A stretch of DNA of 64,000 nt from contig JAQNBH010000079.1 of NCBI GenBank assembly GCA_028752905.1, positions 32,027-96,026 of the forward strand, in the 5' to 3' direction. Source of the stretch: Cladorhizidae sp. MBARI D1340-BT2 (taxonomy: Eukaryota > Porifera > Demospongiae > Poecilosclerida > Cladorhizidae). The translations under genes were made by a program, and so were the position numbers. Positions 42,602 through 54,525 of this stretch are shown here, in pieces (position 1 is the first letter of the stretch; each line of letters starts with the position of its first letter). The notes under the pieces are model-generated. The model ran no database searches, was not told where the DNA came from, and was given only the letters and a program-made list of their open reading frames with translations.

Positions 42602-44956
42602 TTAACTTACTGTTACAATTACTACTAGAGCCAAAATCAGACTACTATAGCGGCCATCTTGGTCGCGAGTGTGTGTACTCTCATAGTGATGTACTGCTTC
42701 TTCCTCGTCCTTAGTGAGGGACGTTTGATGGTTCTGGATCTCCTCGGTTTCCCAGAAGATAGAGGGGTCATGAGTTGATCGTGTGGACAGATATACGGCT
42801 GCCTGCTGTGGCGTTGTTCCACCCTGAACAATCCATCCGTAGATGGTGTCAGCTGCCAAGTAACGTCCGTCAGCCGATGATCTGGCTTCCGTCTGTCCTA
42901 CTAGGGACATCCTTGCCGTTGCTTCGGAGCCCAGCAAGATGTCGACCCTCCCGGGGAGATGGAAGGAAGGGTCCGCTAGGTCGATGCCCTGAAGGAAGGG
43001 TAGAGAAGCTGCTTCCGGGATCGGGTCGGTGGGTAACACCATACAGACAGACTGCGAAACGTGTGCCTGAATGTAGATAGCAGGAGTGAGATGCTGTCGC
43101 CTGGGACGGATTGTGAGTGATGCTACCAGCTCGCACTTGAGACCGGGGAGATTGCCTACAGTGTTGGTAGAGCTGGGTTGAGGGGTGGTGTGTGCTCCCA
43201 GACGCTGGATGAGTCGGGAGGTGACATAGGATGCCGTACTACAGACGTCCAATATGGCTCTGGCTTGCACAGTCGTGCCATTGGCCTCTATTGTGATGAT
43301 TGCAGTCGGCAGTATCCCCACATCGCAATCAGCATTGGCTAAGTACGTGAGCTGAGCAGGGGTGGGAGAGATCGTGGGCGGAGTTGCAGCTGCAGCAGGA
43401 GGTGGCATCTGCACTGGTGTAAATGCTCCATGCAACAGTGAGTGGTGCCTTTGAGTGCATTCTCTGCACGTCCTGGTGCTTCTGCAGGAGTCTATAGAGT
43501 GCCCGTAGCCCAAGCAGTTCACACAGAGCTTTATCCTCCGGACGACCTCCTTCCTTTGTGCCGGTGAATTGGCCAGGAAGGTGGGGCAGGTCGCCATTGG
43601 ATGCCGCTCTATGTTACACAGCTTGCATGGTGCTCCTGCTTGCTGTTGATGAGATGCAGCGTGTGTTGGGGCAACTGCTGGTAGAGATGGTGTTACCGCT
43701 TGTGTCATGTAGGCCGGTTGAGGATTTTTCGTCGGCTTCTGCGATGCAACAGGATCTGATGGTTTGTTGGCCCTGGATCTCTGACTGATCTCTTTGGAGG
43801 CGTCATGTTGATCGGCTGTGGAGGCGAGGTACTTACTTAGCTCGCCAATGCCTGGGACAGATCTCTGATTAGCAGAGATCCTTGCCCATCGTTTGGCTAG
43901 CTTTCCCGTTAACTTGAGTTCGCCCAGAACTGTGAGGATGTCCATCGCACTGTCTTGTCCGGAGCCTATGATCTCTTTCCTTACGGACTCAAGTGTTCGA
44001 TTCCACTCCCTGGCGTCTGGTTCGTCCATCATCTTCCCATGGATGAGGGATTCGATGGCGGTCTTGTAGACTGATCGAGGGTTATGGTAGATCATCTTGA
44101 GGGTCTCAGAGATTTTGTCGAAGTCTCCCGGCATCCCGTGCAAGTGCCTGAACTCAGCAGCTCCCTCAGTTGTTAGAATAGATTTCCTGAGGTAGGCTAC
44201 CTTGTCCTCTTCTGTCATTCTGCGGTCACGGTCCAGCAGCTGATTGAATGTCCTCCAGAAGCTGGGACATTCTTGCTTATTCCCATTGAAAGTGGGAAAG
44301 GTGACTTCTGGTAGGCGACTGCGCAGCAGATCGGCTGAGGTTATGCCATGTGTAGTTATGATGGGAGTGGGTTTGGCGTCCTCCCTCTTTGCTCTGACGT
44401 CTTGATACCGTGCTCGTGCAGTTTTGAGTTGGGTCACCAGAGCTTCTGCCTCGTCGTTGGGGAGTTCGCTAATTGCTTTCTCAGCGTTCTCCAGTTTTTC
44501 CTCTGCTCTCTTGAGGTCAACGTCCATGGTAGCGCACGTGGCATCCATGCCAGTGGCAATTTCATACACGAATCGTTCCACAAGACGAACAGATTTGCCA
44601 GCAGCTGCTAGTGCCTTGGCAAGGTCACACCGATTGTGCGCCTGTGTCAGCATTTCGGTCGCTCTGTCTGAGACGTTGACGAGCTCTTCGTTCTCGGCTG
44701 CAATGACTGTGGCCTTGGGCTTAGACTCACACTCCAGAAGGTAAATGAGCTGATTTTGGTATGCTTCAAACTCAGTGAACTGAGTGTTGATGTTGGAGAT
44801 GAGGCGTTCGGTCAATGGGATATTGACGTGATCCAGCCGAGTGGCCACCAAATATGCCACCTGTCTCTCCATCTTGGTAATCATGCCCTTCCTCTGACCC
44901 CTTTTCGATCTGAGGATGGCCGGATCATCGATGTCATCGATGCCAAGGGCTGACAT
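42602..44956 (-). CDS. gag: BEL Gag and protease, truncated by Gmr1-like fragment
   Basis: 784 codons start from an ATG in good context (ACCACCATG), ~180 nt after the LTR. It has a helical N-terminal part; a DUF1759-type Gag region (LPEVTFPTFNGNKQECPSFW, YHNPRSVYKTAIESLIHGKM); zinc-binding segments CKLCNIERHPMATC, CVNCLGYGHSIDSC and CRECTQRHHSLLH; then a DUF1758-type protease with ARAILDVCSTASYVTSRLI. The expected D-S/T-G protease triad reads D-V-C, which should inactivate it. The last BEL residues are THTRDQDGRYS near 42650; beyond that the frame runs into the inserted Gypsy LTR and stops at 42602. Confidence 0.87.
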   Translation of the reverse strand: MSALGIDDIDDPAILRSKRGQRKGMITKMERQVAYLVATRLDHVNIPLTERLISNINTQFTEFEAYQNQLIYLLECESKPKATVIAAENEELVNVSDRATEMLTQAHNRCDLAKALAAAGKSVRLVERFVYEIATGMDATCATMDVDLKRAEEKLENAEKAISELPNDEAEALVTQLKTARARYQDVRAKREDAKPTPIITTHGITSADLLRSRLPEVTFPTFNGNKQECPSFWRTFNQLLDRDRRMTEEDKVAYLRKSILTTEGAAEFRHLHGMPGDFDKISETLKMIYHNPRSVYKTAIESLIHGKMMDEPDAREWNRTLESVRKEIIGSGQDSAMDILTVLGELKLTGKLAKRWARISANQRSVPGIGELSKYLASTADQHDASKEISQRSRANKPSDPVASQKPTKNPQPAYMTQAVTPSLPAVAPTHAASHQQQAGAPCKLCNIERHPMATCPTFLANSPAQRKEVVRRIKLCVNCLGYGHSIDSCRSTRTCRECTQRHHSLLHGAFTPVQMPPPAAAATPPTISPTPAQLTYLANADCDVGILPTAIITIEANGTTVQARAILDVCSTASYVTSRLIQRLGAHTTPQPSSTNTVGNLPGLKCELVASLTIRPRRQHLTPAIYIQAHVSQSVCMVLPTDPIPEAASLPFLQGIDLADPSFHLPGRVDILLGSEATARMSLVGQTEARSSADGRYLAADTIYGWIVQGGTTPQQAAVYLSTRSTHDPSIFWETEEIQNHQTSLTKDEEEAVHHYESTHTRDQDGRYSSLILALVVIVTVS

Positions 44957-45120
44957 GGTGGTATAGGGAACTTTAAGAAAAGAGTCTCAAGATCGTTGAA
45001 AGGGTTTGTTAACCCTGTGGATGATGCGGATGACGAAGTCGTTGTTCGTTGTAGATTGAGATGTGCGAGCAACAAAGGTCCTGGAGGAGCTTTCTTGCCG
45101 TCTGAGAGGGTTTGATGTAG

Positions 45121-45138
45121 ATCCGGCTCGAAGGACCA
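45121..45138 (-). promoter_or_regulatory. BEL primer-binding site, tRNA-Tyr type
   Basis: On the minus strand TGGTCCTTCGAGCCGGAT follows the LTR after two bases. From memory it is complementary to animal tRNA-Tyr 3' ends over about 17 bases. Confidence 0.8.
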
Positions 45139-45140
45139 AA

Positions 45141-45894
45141 TGTGAGGGCCCGTGCCTCCTTCGACGTTCACAGAGCTAGGAGTGAGTCGACTAGCTCTGC
45201 TACTAACTTAGGAACGGGTCACCTCGCACTGATAAGATGGACTTGCACTGGTACTGTTAGAGAGGGTCGTAAGTCCTCAGTACTAGAGCAGTCGGGTTGT
45301 GGACAGGAGAGAGATCTCTGTCTGTCGCTTGTGGTTGATTGCAGATGGGGAAGATGATGACAGCAGGGTTGAAGGCCACTGCTGTGCAGATAGGGAAGAA
45401 GAGGAGATGCTCCGGCTTGAGGGAGATAAGATGCTTGATCTTGATAGCTGTGAAGAAATACCCCGAGATCAGTGACTGGCTTCAAGGCTCGTTTTGATCT
45501 CCTTAATACCCCAATTAGTGACTGGCTTCAAGGCTCGTTTTAACTGGTTCAAGGTAAAAGGTAAGAAGTAACATTGATCGAGAGACTGGACTGTTCAGTC
45601 AGCCAGTTAAATAGTACATGGTGAGATGAAAGGTGCTGTGGGTTAGAGTCGCGAATAACATAATGAGTACATCATGAATATGACAAGTAGATATGGCTCA
45701 AACTACTGTGAGATGGATAAGATAAGGTGAGACTAAATGCACAACACCTAGTTAGGGAATAGTTAGGATAGGATAGGGATAGAGATACATGCATGCATAG
45801 GATATATAGTTGTCTTTATGTTCTTTTCCAGATCTTTTAGTCTTTGGACATCAGACACAGGACATCTGGGCTCCAGGGTCCTGAGGCGCGTCCA
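45141..45894 (-). repeat. BEL 5' LTR
   Basis: 754 bp, complete. Minus-strand ends are TGGACGCGCC and GGCCCTCACA. The plus-strand open frames inside it are duplicated in the other LTR and are not genes. Confidence 0.93.
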
Positions 45895-46362
45895 GTAGCA
45901 AAATCTGCAGCTTAATACAGTGCAACCTCACTTATTATAGGTATACATGGTTATAAGACTTCTGCAAGTGTAGCAAAACCTGCAGCTTAATACAGTGCAA
46001 CCTCACTTATTATAGGTATACATGGTTATAAGACTTCTGCAAGTGTAGCAAAACCTGCAGCTTAATACAGTGTAACCTCACTTATTATAGGTATACATGG
46101 TTATAAGACTTCTGCAAGTGTAGCAAAACCTGCAGCTTAATACAGTGCAACCTCACTTATTATAGGTATACATGGTTATAAGACTTCTGCAAGTGTAGCA
46201 AAACCTGCAGCTTAATACAGTGCGACCTCACTTATTATAGGTATACATGGTTATAAGACTTCTGCAAGTGTAGCAAAACCTGCAGCTTAATACAGTGCGA
46301 CCTCACTTATTATAGGTATACATGGTTATAAGACTTCTGCAAGTGTAGCAAAACCTGCAGCT
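45895..46362. repeat. minisatellite, 75-bp unit, right part
   Basis: About 6 nearly identical copies of the unit seen at 31842-31964, beginning with the BEL target GTAGC. Confidence 0.95.
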
Positions 46363-46740
46363 GTATTTATTTCTAGCATGTTATATAGTTTACACTCAGT
46401 TGGTTTACTGCGAATCTTGTTCTAAGAAAAAAGAGGACCTGCAGGAAATCTCTGCTTGTAGCTATTGAATAGCATTTGATTAGTCCTCCATTTATCAGTG
46501 CAACAGTGCAAATGCTACCACATATTTGAAAGTGGTTGTAGCTGATCCTCTACCAAGGCTCTTAATACATGAAGCTCATGCAGGACTTCCTTTGCTGCAT
46601 TCATATATATATAGTGATGAGAATAATGTCCAGAGACAGAGAAGTTTAAAAACCTGCACCGAGGTTGCTAGGGAAAGATTTCCAGCCTCTTCTATTCTAT
46701 TTATGCAATAAGCAAGCTAGCTAGCTATATTTACAAGAGA
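46363..46740 (+). repeat. diverged dispersed repeat, inverse of 20890-21430
   Basis: The blocks TTTATTTCTAGCATGTTATA, GGACCTGCAGGAAATCTCTG and GATTAGTCCTCCATTTATCA match the inverse of 21430-20890. It directly follows the 75-bp array, whose CAGAAGTCTTATAA-like phrase also adjoins the other copy, so the array probably expanded from one end of this repeat. Confidence 0.7.
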
Positions 46741-47092
46741 CTTGTTATCTGCTTGCTGGGGTTTCGCAACTACCGGACTCCCCTATGCTGCGACGACTTT
46801 AAGGTGACTAATTATCTGTGGACAAGACCCTTTACCGATTCACTGCGTACATTATAGTTGGTAATGTATCGTCGTTTCTTGTTGGAGGATTGGTGCCCCA
46901 GGAAGCTTTACATTTTTCTCAGCCAAGTATGATCTGGAACCACCAGTTAGGGTCGGCGTGCGGCAGGGAATCGCGAGACAAATACGCTGGAACTACAAAA
47001 TTACTCACCTTTTCCTTTTCCCCATGGTAAATGGAAAAGGATCGTGCATTCAAGTGAGCACTGAGTTACGGCTGAGAGGAAGTTTGCAACAA
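46741..47092. other. non-coding spacer
   Basis: Contains a GACCCTTTACC hairpin-type end (46827) and an inverse pair near 47025; no gene is recognised. Confidence 0.45.
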
Positions 47093-47465
47093 GGTCTCAG
47101 GCCCGTACACAGACTTTTGAAAAGGGGGGTGCACAATTTGGTATGTGATTCAAGAAATCGTGTTGCAGGGGTCTAGGGGTATGTTCCCTAGGCCTGTATT
47201 TTAGGTGCTCTGAGAGTTAATTTGGTCCTCAAATAATTAATCATTACCACAAAAAAACAATATCACAATAATTATCACTCAAATGGTAAATAATATCATC
47301 ATGTCACTCAAATAGCAAGTTAGCCTTCTGTAATTTTCGAGGGTGCTTCTGCAGAAAAAACTTGCAAATGTTATCTATACTTATCGTGGTCCATAGTTCA
47401 TAATGCTAAGGCAGTTAAACGTTCTTCTGTCTGTGTATATATATACACCTTAAATAATTGTGTAG

Positions 47466-48110
47466 TCATCGGAGAGCTGATGCCGATCTTTCGCATGAAC
47501 AAGAGCTCAAAGGGATGGTAGCAAAGATCTTCAATAATATACAGATATTTGGAAGAGATTGAGGACACTGCTTTAGAGAGTCACTTAAAGTTTCAGGACG
47601 ATCTTTTTCTGCAACAAGCAACCACTTTGACTTCCACCGACAGAGTTCTTCATCGATTATATTTGGATTGGGAAGGTCATCAGAGTAGAAATCTATTGCC
47701 TCTTTAATATCACTGAAAGAAGAATTAGCATTGATGTTTGCAGGTAAAAGCCCTTGAAGGGAAGCTGCTCGCTTACTGTGAGCTGTAAATCTCGAACAAA
47801 TACCAGTTATTAGATGGTCAAGGAATGGAATTGCAATAGCTATCTTGAAATACTCTTCAACTGATATAAATTGTGGGTTTGAACGATGTTGTTGCCGTTG
47901 ACTTATACGAGGCATTGATACAGATATGCCAGATTGTTCTGCAATTCTACTGCTCGGATCAAAAATACGCTTGGAATAGCTGTCAATATCTTCCCTCACT
48001 ATCTTGTGGATACACCAGAAACTATAGCTTGTTTTCCCGAAAAGGAAGCCCCTGCTTAGCCAGAAACAGTATGGCTCAAACAATTTGTCGTATAATATGT
48101 TTGTTCTCAT
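47466..48110 (-). pseudogene. hAT transposase C-terminal part (hAT-2)
   Basis: An open stretch of 214 codons ends in the hAT dimerisation region: LPNICILLKIFATIPLSSCS followed by CERSASALR, preceded by EEYFKIAIAIPFLDHLITGI and WKSKWLL. The segment before it (SRIAEQSGISVSMPRISQRQ) aligns with RQTSRSNVPADSAEDYYRRS of hAT-1 at 54526-55239. The catalytic middle is absent. Transposition function is lost. Confidence 0.8.
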
Positions 48111-48277
48111 TTATTCATATCTGAAGAGCACTATTTGCCATCACATCAATACGGGAAGAAGGATTATCAATTGTGCCTTTCAAAACATCAGCATCTTGAA
48201 GACACTCACAATGATATTGAAGTGAAGAGTGGTTACTTAGTCATTACTTATTTTTTCCCAATTAGAGTAAGGTTTAT

Positions 48278-48830
48278 TCACAAGATAACCTTTATCCTTC
48301 TATTAATACTAGAAAGAAGAAGTGAACATGGTCCACAAAATACAGCATCCAACTTTGGGCTATACAACAGCCAGGGATATTTTTCAAGCCAAGAAATATT
48401 AAACTTTCGGTTTTTACCACGAAATTGTGTACATGGCAAACCACTAGGTGGGTATATATGATGATAAAGTAAAAAATACTTTTCATCAATAGAAAGACTA
48501 CTAACTGTGCAAATAATGCTTTCTATAGACTTCTTTGGATCCAATGAAGGCGAGGCCGATCACCTCTTTTTTATTTCGCTCTTGAAGTTTACGGGTATTG
48601 ATCCCTAAATACATCCGGTCGGGAACATGAATTCCCCGTGCTGTGGTTTCAATATTTAGGGTTTCACCTTCCTTGCGGTAGAAGGTCCCAATATCATCAA
48701 AAGGGGGGGGGGTCAAGACCTGATGAAGACTGCTGACTTGAAATTTGGACGGCAGGTTGACATTCACATCCACATTCAATATTATCACTATCATCTGATG
48801 GTGGAAGAATCATTGGTAGAGAAGGGCTTC
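48278..48830 (-). pseudogene. hAT transposase N-terminal zinc-finger part (hAT-2)
   Basis: Two overlapping frames carry FRGKNRKFNISWLEKYPWLL followed by PKLDAVFCGPCSLL, the TTF-type zinc finger of ZMYM1-like transposases. Upstream are the linker DDIGTFYRKEGET and an unassigned N-terminus. A frameshift lies near 48520. The coding stops at 48278 before the catalytic region. Confidence 0.72.
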
Positions 48831-49367
48831 TTGGAGCTTCAATCTGGGTGCTTGAACTGGGGAGTCCTAAAGTTACAGTAAAATATCAAATCTTAATTGT
48901 AGCTAGAGCCTTAACCATTGTTTTACTTACCTCCTTCATCTCTTCATCACAGGCAATTCTTTTGTTAAAAAAAGGACCGGATGTCTTGAGATTGATGTCT
49001 TTTCATAACTTTATTCCACCGGGAAACTTACACTCATAAATTATGCACACTGACTTTAGCTTGCAGCTGCATGTGAGTGCAGTCCAAAGTACAACATAAC
49101 AGGAAATAACTAAGTTTTCTGGTGAAGGTTTTCTCAATCTGAATAGTAATTAATTGCCATTTGGTTAGGAGTTGATGATTGGAATGAAGCAGGGTTTATG
49201 GTTTATGAGTTGAACTGGTGATTAACAATAAAAATGTCAGCTAGCTATTTCATGCATACATACATACATACATACATGTACACCAAGTACTATCATGAAT
49301 ATAATTATTTTGAAAGGGGGGTGCCTGTGCACCCCCGGGCACCCCCCCTGTGTATGGGCATGGGTCT

Positions 49368-49750
49368 TTGGAATTGCTTGAGTTAGAGAAAGAAGCAGAG
49401 GAACAGCAGAATTAGATGTACCTTGGAAGACCCAAAGCAATTGGAAGCTAAGGGAGTGTGCATCCAGAAGTTACAGGTGAGATATCTATGAACCAACTCA
49501 GTTGACACCACGATATATTACAGTAAATCAACTTGAAATTTAATCAAGTTTATTATTGAGAAGGTCATTATAATAAGATATCTATGGTTGACTTAGTATA
49601 GCCAGGTAGCTTGGTTGCAATAGGCATAGGTTCTCAATGAACTCTCAGTTGACATGATAACATTACAATAACCTTCTCAATAATCAACTTAACATTTCAC
49701 ATTAATTATTGAGAAGGTTACTGTAAAGTCATAGGTTGTGAGTTATTGAC
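49368..49750. repeat. hairpin-rich dispersed repeat
   Basis: AATCAAGTTTATTATTGAGA (49542) faces its inverse CTCAATAATCAACTT (49676) and a further copy near 49703. Related phrases occur at 8067, 12323 and 58795. It is probably a MITE-derived family; ends not fixed. No gene. Confidence 0.5.
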
Positions 49751-50352
49751 AGTTGTTAGAGAGACAGTGGTTAGAGAGACAGTGGTTAGAGAGACAGCGG
49801 TTAGAGAGACAGTGGTCAGAGAGACAGTGGTCAGAGAGACAGTGGTCAGAGAGACAGTGGTCAGAGAGACAGTGGTCAGAGAGACAGTGGTCAGAGAGAC
49901 AGTGGTCAGAGAGACAGTGGTCAGAGAGACAGTGGTCAGAGAGACAGTGGTCAGAGAGACAGTGGTCAGAGAGACAGTGGTCAGAGAGACAGTGGCTAGA
50001 GAGACAGTGGTCAGAGAGACAGTGGTCAGAGAGACTGGCTAGAGAGACAGTGGCTAGAGAGACAGTGGCTAGAGAGACAGTGGCTAGAGAGACAGTGGCT
50101 AGAGAGACAGTGGCTAGAGAGACAGTGGCTAGAGAGACAGTGGCTAGAGAGACAGTGGCTAGAGAGACAGTGGCTAGAGAGACAGTGGCTAGAGAGACAG
50201 TGGCTAGAGAGACAGTGGCTAGAGAGACAGTGGCTAGAGAGACAGTGGCTAGAGAGACAGTGGCTAGAGAGACAGTGGCTAGAGAGACAGTGGCTAGAGA
50301 GACAGTGGCTAGAGAGACAGTGGCTAGAGAGACAGCGGTCAGAGAGACAGCG
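49751..50352. repeat. minisatellite, 15-bp unit (AGAGAGACAGTGGTC)
   Basis: About 40 copies fall in two blocks: GTGGTC type to ~50038, then GTGGCT type. Because the unit is a multiple of three, long open frames appear in several phases on both strands; they are not evidence of protein. Confidence 0.96.
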
Positions 50353-50428
50353 GTTAATTCCAACCTCAGAGGTTGCCCACTTCCTTCACTCCTCAAGTTT
50401 TAGTCATGGAAGTGACTGCCTCTCATTC

Positions 50429-51495
50429 GATCATTATTGGGTTGTGTGGCCAAGTAGATCATTATTGGGTTGTGTGGTCTTCAAGTAGATCATTATTGGG
50501 TTGTGTGGCCTTCAAGTAGATCATTATTGGGTTGTGTGGCCTTCAAGTAGATCATTATTGGGTTGTGTGGTCTTCAAGTAGATCATTATTGGGTTGTGTG
50601 GTCTTCAAGTAGATCATTATTGGGTTGTGTGGTCTTCAAGTAGATCATTATTGGGTTGTGTGGTCTTCAAGTAGATCATTATTGGGTTGTGTGGTCTTCA
50701 AGTAGATCATTATTGGGTTGTGTGGCCTTCAAGTAGATCATTATTGGGTTGTGTGGTCTTCAAGTAGATCATTATTGGGTTGTGTGGTCTTCAAGTAGAT
50801 CATTATTGGGTTGTGTGGTCTTCAAGTAGATCATTATTGGGTTGTGTGGTCTTCAAGTAGATCATTATTGGGTTGTGGCCTTCAAGTAGATCATTATTGC
50901 GTTGTGTGGTCTTCAAGTAGATCATTATTGGGTTGTGTGGTCTTCTTCAAGTAGATCATTATTGGGTTGTGTGGTCATCAAGTAGATCATTATTGGGTTG
51001 TGTGGCCTTCAAGTAGATCATTATTGGGTTGTGTGGTCTTCAAGTAGATCATTATTGGGTTGTGTGGTCTTCAAGTAGATCATTATTGGGTTGTGTGGAC
51101 TTCAAGTAGATCATTATTGGGTTGTGTGGTCTTCAAGCAGATCATTATTGGGCTGTGTGGCCTTCAAGTAGATCATTATTGGGTTGTGTGGTCTTCAAGT
51201 AGATCATTATTGGGTTGTGTGGACTTCAAGTAGATCATTATTGGGTTGTGTGGTCTTCAAGCAGATCATTATTGGGCTGTGTGGCCTTCAAGTAGATCAT
51301 TATTGGGTTGTGTGGCCTTCAAGTAGATCATTATTGGGTTGTGTGGTATTCAAGTAGATCATTATTGGGTTGTGTGGCCTTCAAGTAGATCATTATTGGG
51401 TTGTGTGGTCTTCAAATAGATCATTATTGGGTTGTGTGGTCTTCAAGTAGATCATTATTGGGTTGTGTGGTCTTCAAGTAGATCATTATTGGGGT
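50429..51495. repeat. minisatellite, 31-bp unit
   Basis: About 34 copies of AAGTAGATCATTATTGGGTT plus GTGTGGTCTTC, with small variants (GGCCTTC, GGACTTC) arranged in runs. A higher-order block of about three units recurs at ~51105-51290. Confidence 0.95.
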
Positions 51496-51964
51496 GCACT
51501 CTGCACCCTGGCCATATTTCAAAGTGCACGCTGCTACAAAAATTAAATTAAAATAAATGAATTAAATTAAAATAAATATATTTTCAAGGTCCAATACGAG
51601 AGCTAAACTCACTGACAGCCACTAACTTTGTGTTCGGCCATTTTTAGCTCTCCCGTCTCCCTTGGCCAACCTAAAAAAAAAAGGGAACTAAAAAAAGGGG
51701 AAGTCTAAAAAGTGTTCTTCCCCGCACCTTTCCTCTTCCTCCCCCAGCCACACCTGCTGCACCTCAGCTCAGTAATGCATTAATAATACCAGCATTTTAT
51801 ACTGCCAGTGTCAGCTGAGGCATCAACTTTGTTGCTTGTCTGCCACTTTAACACCAGAGTCACACCAATATAGGGACCACACCTCCAATATATATATAAT
51901 AATAATAGTTGTTGTTGTTGCAACTACTACTACTTATTACTACTACTACTAGTACTACTACAAC
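51496..51964. other. non-coding spacer
   Basis: AT-rich 51540-51590, then unique-looking sequence; no gene or element recognised. Confidence 0.5.
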
Positions 51965-52700
<736 letters not shown>

Positions 52701-53152
52701 TTATTATTACTTTATTTTATTTTCGTTAAAAAATATATATATACATGTATATACAAAGACAAAAATGCTTTATTTAAAAACAAAAGATCAAATAAATAAT
52801 AATAATACAATGAAATAATAATACATGAAAGTAATTAGAGTACTCCCTGAACAGTTATAATTAGAGAAATGATATTCATTACATTTACCTTGAGTAACGG
52901 TATTCATAGCCAAAGTCATGGGATGTGGAGAAATGTCACGTGGTGTGTGGCATTTTAGGTTTGTGGTTGTGCCCGAGGGCGTGGGAGGAGGTGCCCTAGC
53001 AGAGTATTAGGATCTCGGTGTTGGCCACTTGGACCACCAGAATACCATAACATGTCTGCTTGTGTGGGCACCAACAGCGTGAGGCGTGTCCCCCCAGAGG
53101 GGGATTCTTCATAACCTACGAGGTTGAGATATTTTCACCTTCCAAATACATG
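52701..53152. other. non-coding spacer
   Basis: AT-rich start, then about 300 bp without recognisable coding sequence. Confidence 0.5.
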
Positions 53153-54264
53153 AAGTACATCACACTGGTCTGAGGTAGGTACACTGCACCAACATCACAC
53201 TGGCTTGTGGTAGGCACACTGGACCAACATCACACTGGTCTGAGGTAGGTACACTGGACCAACATCACACTGGTCTGAGGTAGGCACACTGGACCAACAT
53301 CACACTGGCTTGTGGTAGGCACACTGGACCAACATCACACTAGCTTGTGGTAGGCACACTGGACCAACATCACACTGGTCTGAGGTAGGCACACTGGACC
53401 AACATCACACTGGCTTGTGGTAGGCACACTGGACCAACATCACACTGGTCTGAGGTAGGCACACTGGACCAACATCACACTGGTCTGAGGTAGGTACACT
53501 GGACCAACATCACACTGGCTTGTGGTAGGCACACTGGACCAACATCACACTGGCTTGTGGTAGGCACACTGGACCAACATCACACTGGCTTGTGGTAGGC
53601 ACACTGGACCAACATCACACTGGTATGAGGTAGGCACACTGGACCAACATCACACTGGTCAGAGGTAGGCACACTGGACCAATGGCTTGTGGTAGGCACA
53701 CTGGACCAATATCACACTGGCTTGTGGTAGGCACACTGGACCAACATCACACTGGTCTGTGGTAGGCACACTGGACCAACATCACACTAACTTATGGTAG
53801 GCACACTGGACCAACATCACACTGGTCTGAGGTAGGCACACTGGACCAACATCACACTGGCTTGTGGTAGGCACACTGGACCAACATCACACTGGTCTGA
53901 GGTAGGCACACCGGACCAAAATCACACTGGTCTGTGGTAGGCACACTGGACCAACATCACACTGGTCTGAGGTAGGCACACTGGACCAACATCACACTGG
54001 CTTGTGGTAGGCACACTGGACCAACATCACACTGGCTTGTGGTAGGCACACTGGACCAACATCACACTGGTCTGAGGTAGGCACACTGGACCAACATCAC
54101 ACTGGTCTGTGGTAGGCACACTGGACCAACATCACACTGGTCTGAGGTAGGCACACTGGACCAACATCACACTGGCTTGTGGTAGGCACACTGGACCAAC
54201 ATCACACTGGCTTGTGGTAGGCACACTGGACCAACATCACAGTAGGCACACTGGACAGGTCTGA
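53153..54264. repeat. minisatellite, 35-bp unit, left part
   Basis: About 31 copies of GGCACACTGGACCAACATCA plus CACTGGTCTGAGGTA, with CTTGTGG/TCTGAGG variants interspersed. The array is interrupted at GGTAG by the hAT element at 54270. Confidence 0.96.
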
Positions 54265-54525
54265 GGTAGCAGTGGCGTATCTAGGAATTTAAAGGGGGGG
54301 TTTCCATCTCATGCATGTGAAGCTTGTAAAAAAAAATCGCACCTGGCCACAACCACTTTTATCTGCCCCACAATAGTTTATAGAAGATACAATTACAGAA
54401 ATGATAATTATTGTTGCGTTAATGACTCATAATGCCCTGGAGTATAACAATCTTTGAGGGTGTTGACGAGCAAAAATGTTAAGAATAGCATCTAGGTCAA
54501 ACTTTAAGGCCATAGTGGATGTGCA

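Larger units (their letters stand above)
39831..42640 (-). mobile_element. Gmr1-like Gypsy fragment (copy 2) inside BEL, IN before RT
   Basis: Minus-strand order from 42640 down: a short LTR-like end (CTTTCCACTCTC ... ending in GACAT), tRNA-Leu-type primer site (42512-42529), Gag N-terminal part, internal deletion, integrase C-terminal part, RT, RNase H, palindrome. Integrase sequence preceding RT in one frame is the reverse of normal Ty3/Gypsy order. No target duplication is visible, and BEL codons are missing at the junction. Either a deletion followed insertion, or the fragment was joined to BEL during reverse transcription. Confidence 0.8.
31965..45894 (-). mobile_element. BEL/Pao LTR retrotransposon, interrupted twice
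   Basis: LTRs of 754 bp (45141-45894, and 31965-36833 once the nested Gypsy is removed) begin TG and end CA on the minus strand and differ at about two bases by eye. A 5-bp GTAGC duplication flanks the element (31960-31964 and 45895-45899). It has a tRNA-Tyr-type primer site, BEL-type gag with zinc knuckles, protease, RT, RNase H and integrase. The 3' LTR is split by a complete Gypsy element and the gag-pol region by a fragment of a different Gypsy family that replaced about 60 codons. Pol also has a frameshift (~39350) and an in-frame stop (38008-38010). LTR near-identity dates the insertion as recent. Confidence 0.92.
47098..49362 (-). mobile_element. hAT transposon with 5-bp duplication (hAT-2)
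   Basis: The left end CAGGCCCGTACACAG and, read inward from the right, CATGCCCATACACAG are inverted repeats at 13 of 15 positions. GGTCT flanks both sides (47093-47097 and 49363-49367). Minus-strand coding consists of an N-terminal zinc-finger part and the C-terminal dimerisation part of a ZMYM1-like transposase with the middle deleted. An inner palindrome of the right end (GGGGGGTGCCTGTGCACCCC) follows a GAAAGGGGGG run. Confidence 0.78.

Noticed and set aside
49743..50403. Three long open frames on both strands with Arg-Glu-Thr-Val or Leu-Ser repeats
   Set aside because: A 15-bp repeat keeps frames open automatically; no start context, domain or non-repeat extension supports a protein.
53153..54264. 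Regular array resembling a CRISPR
   Set aside because: Units are contiguous with no unique spacers, and the context is eukaryotic. The same applies to the other minisatellites.
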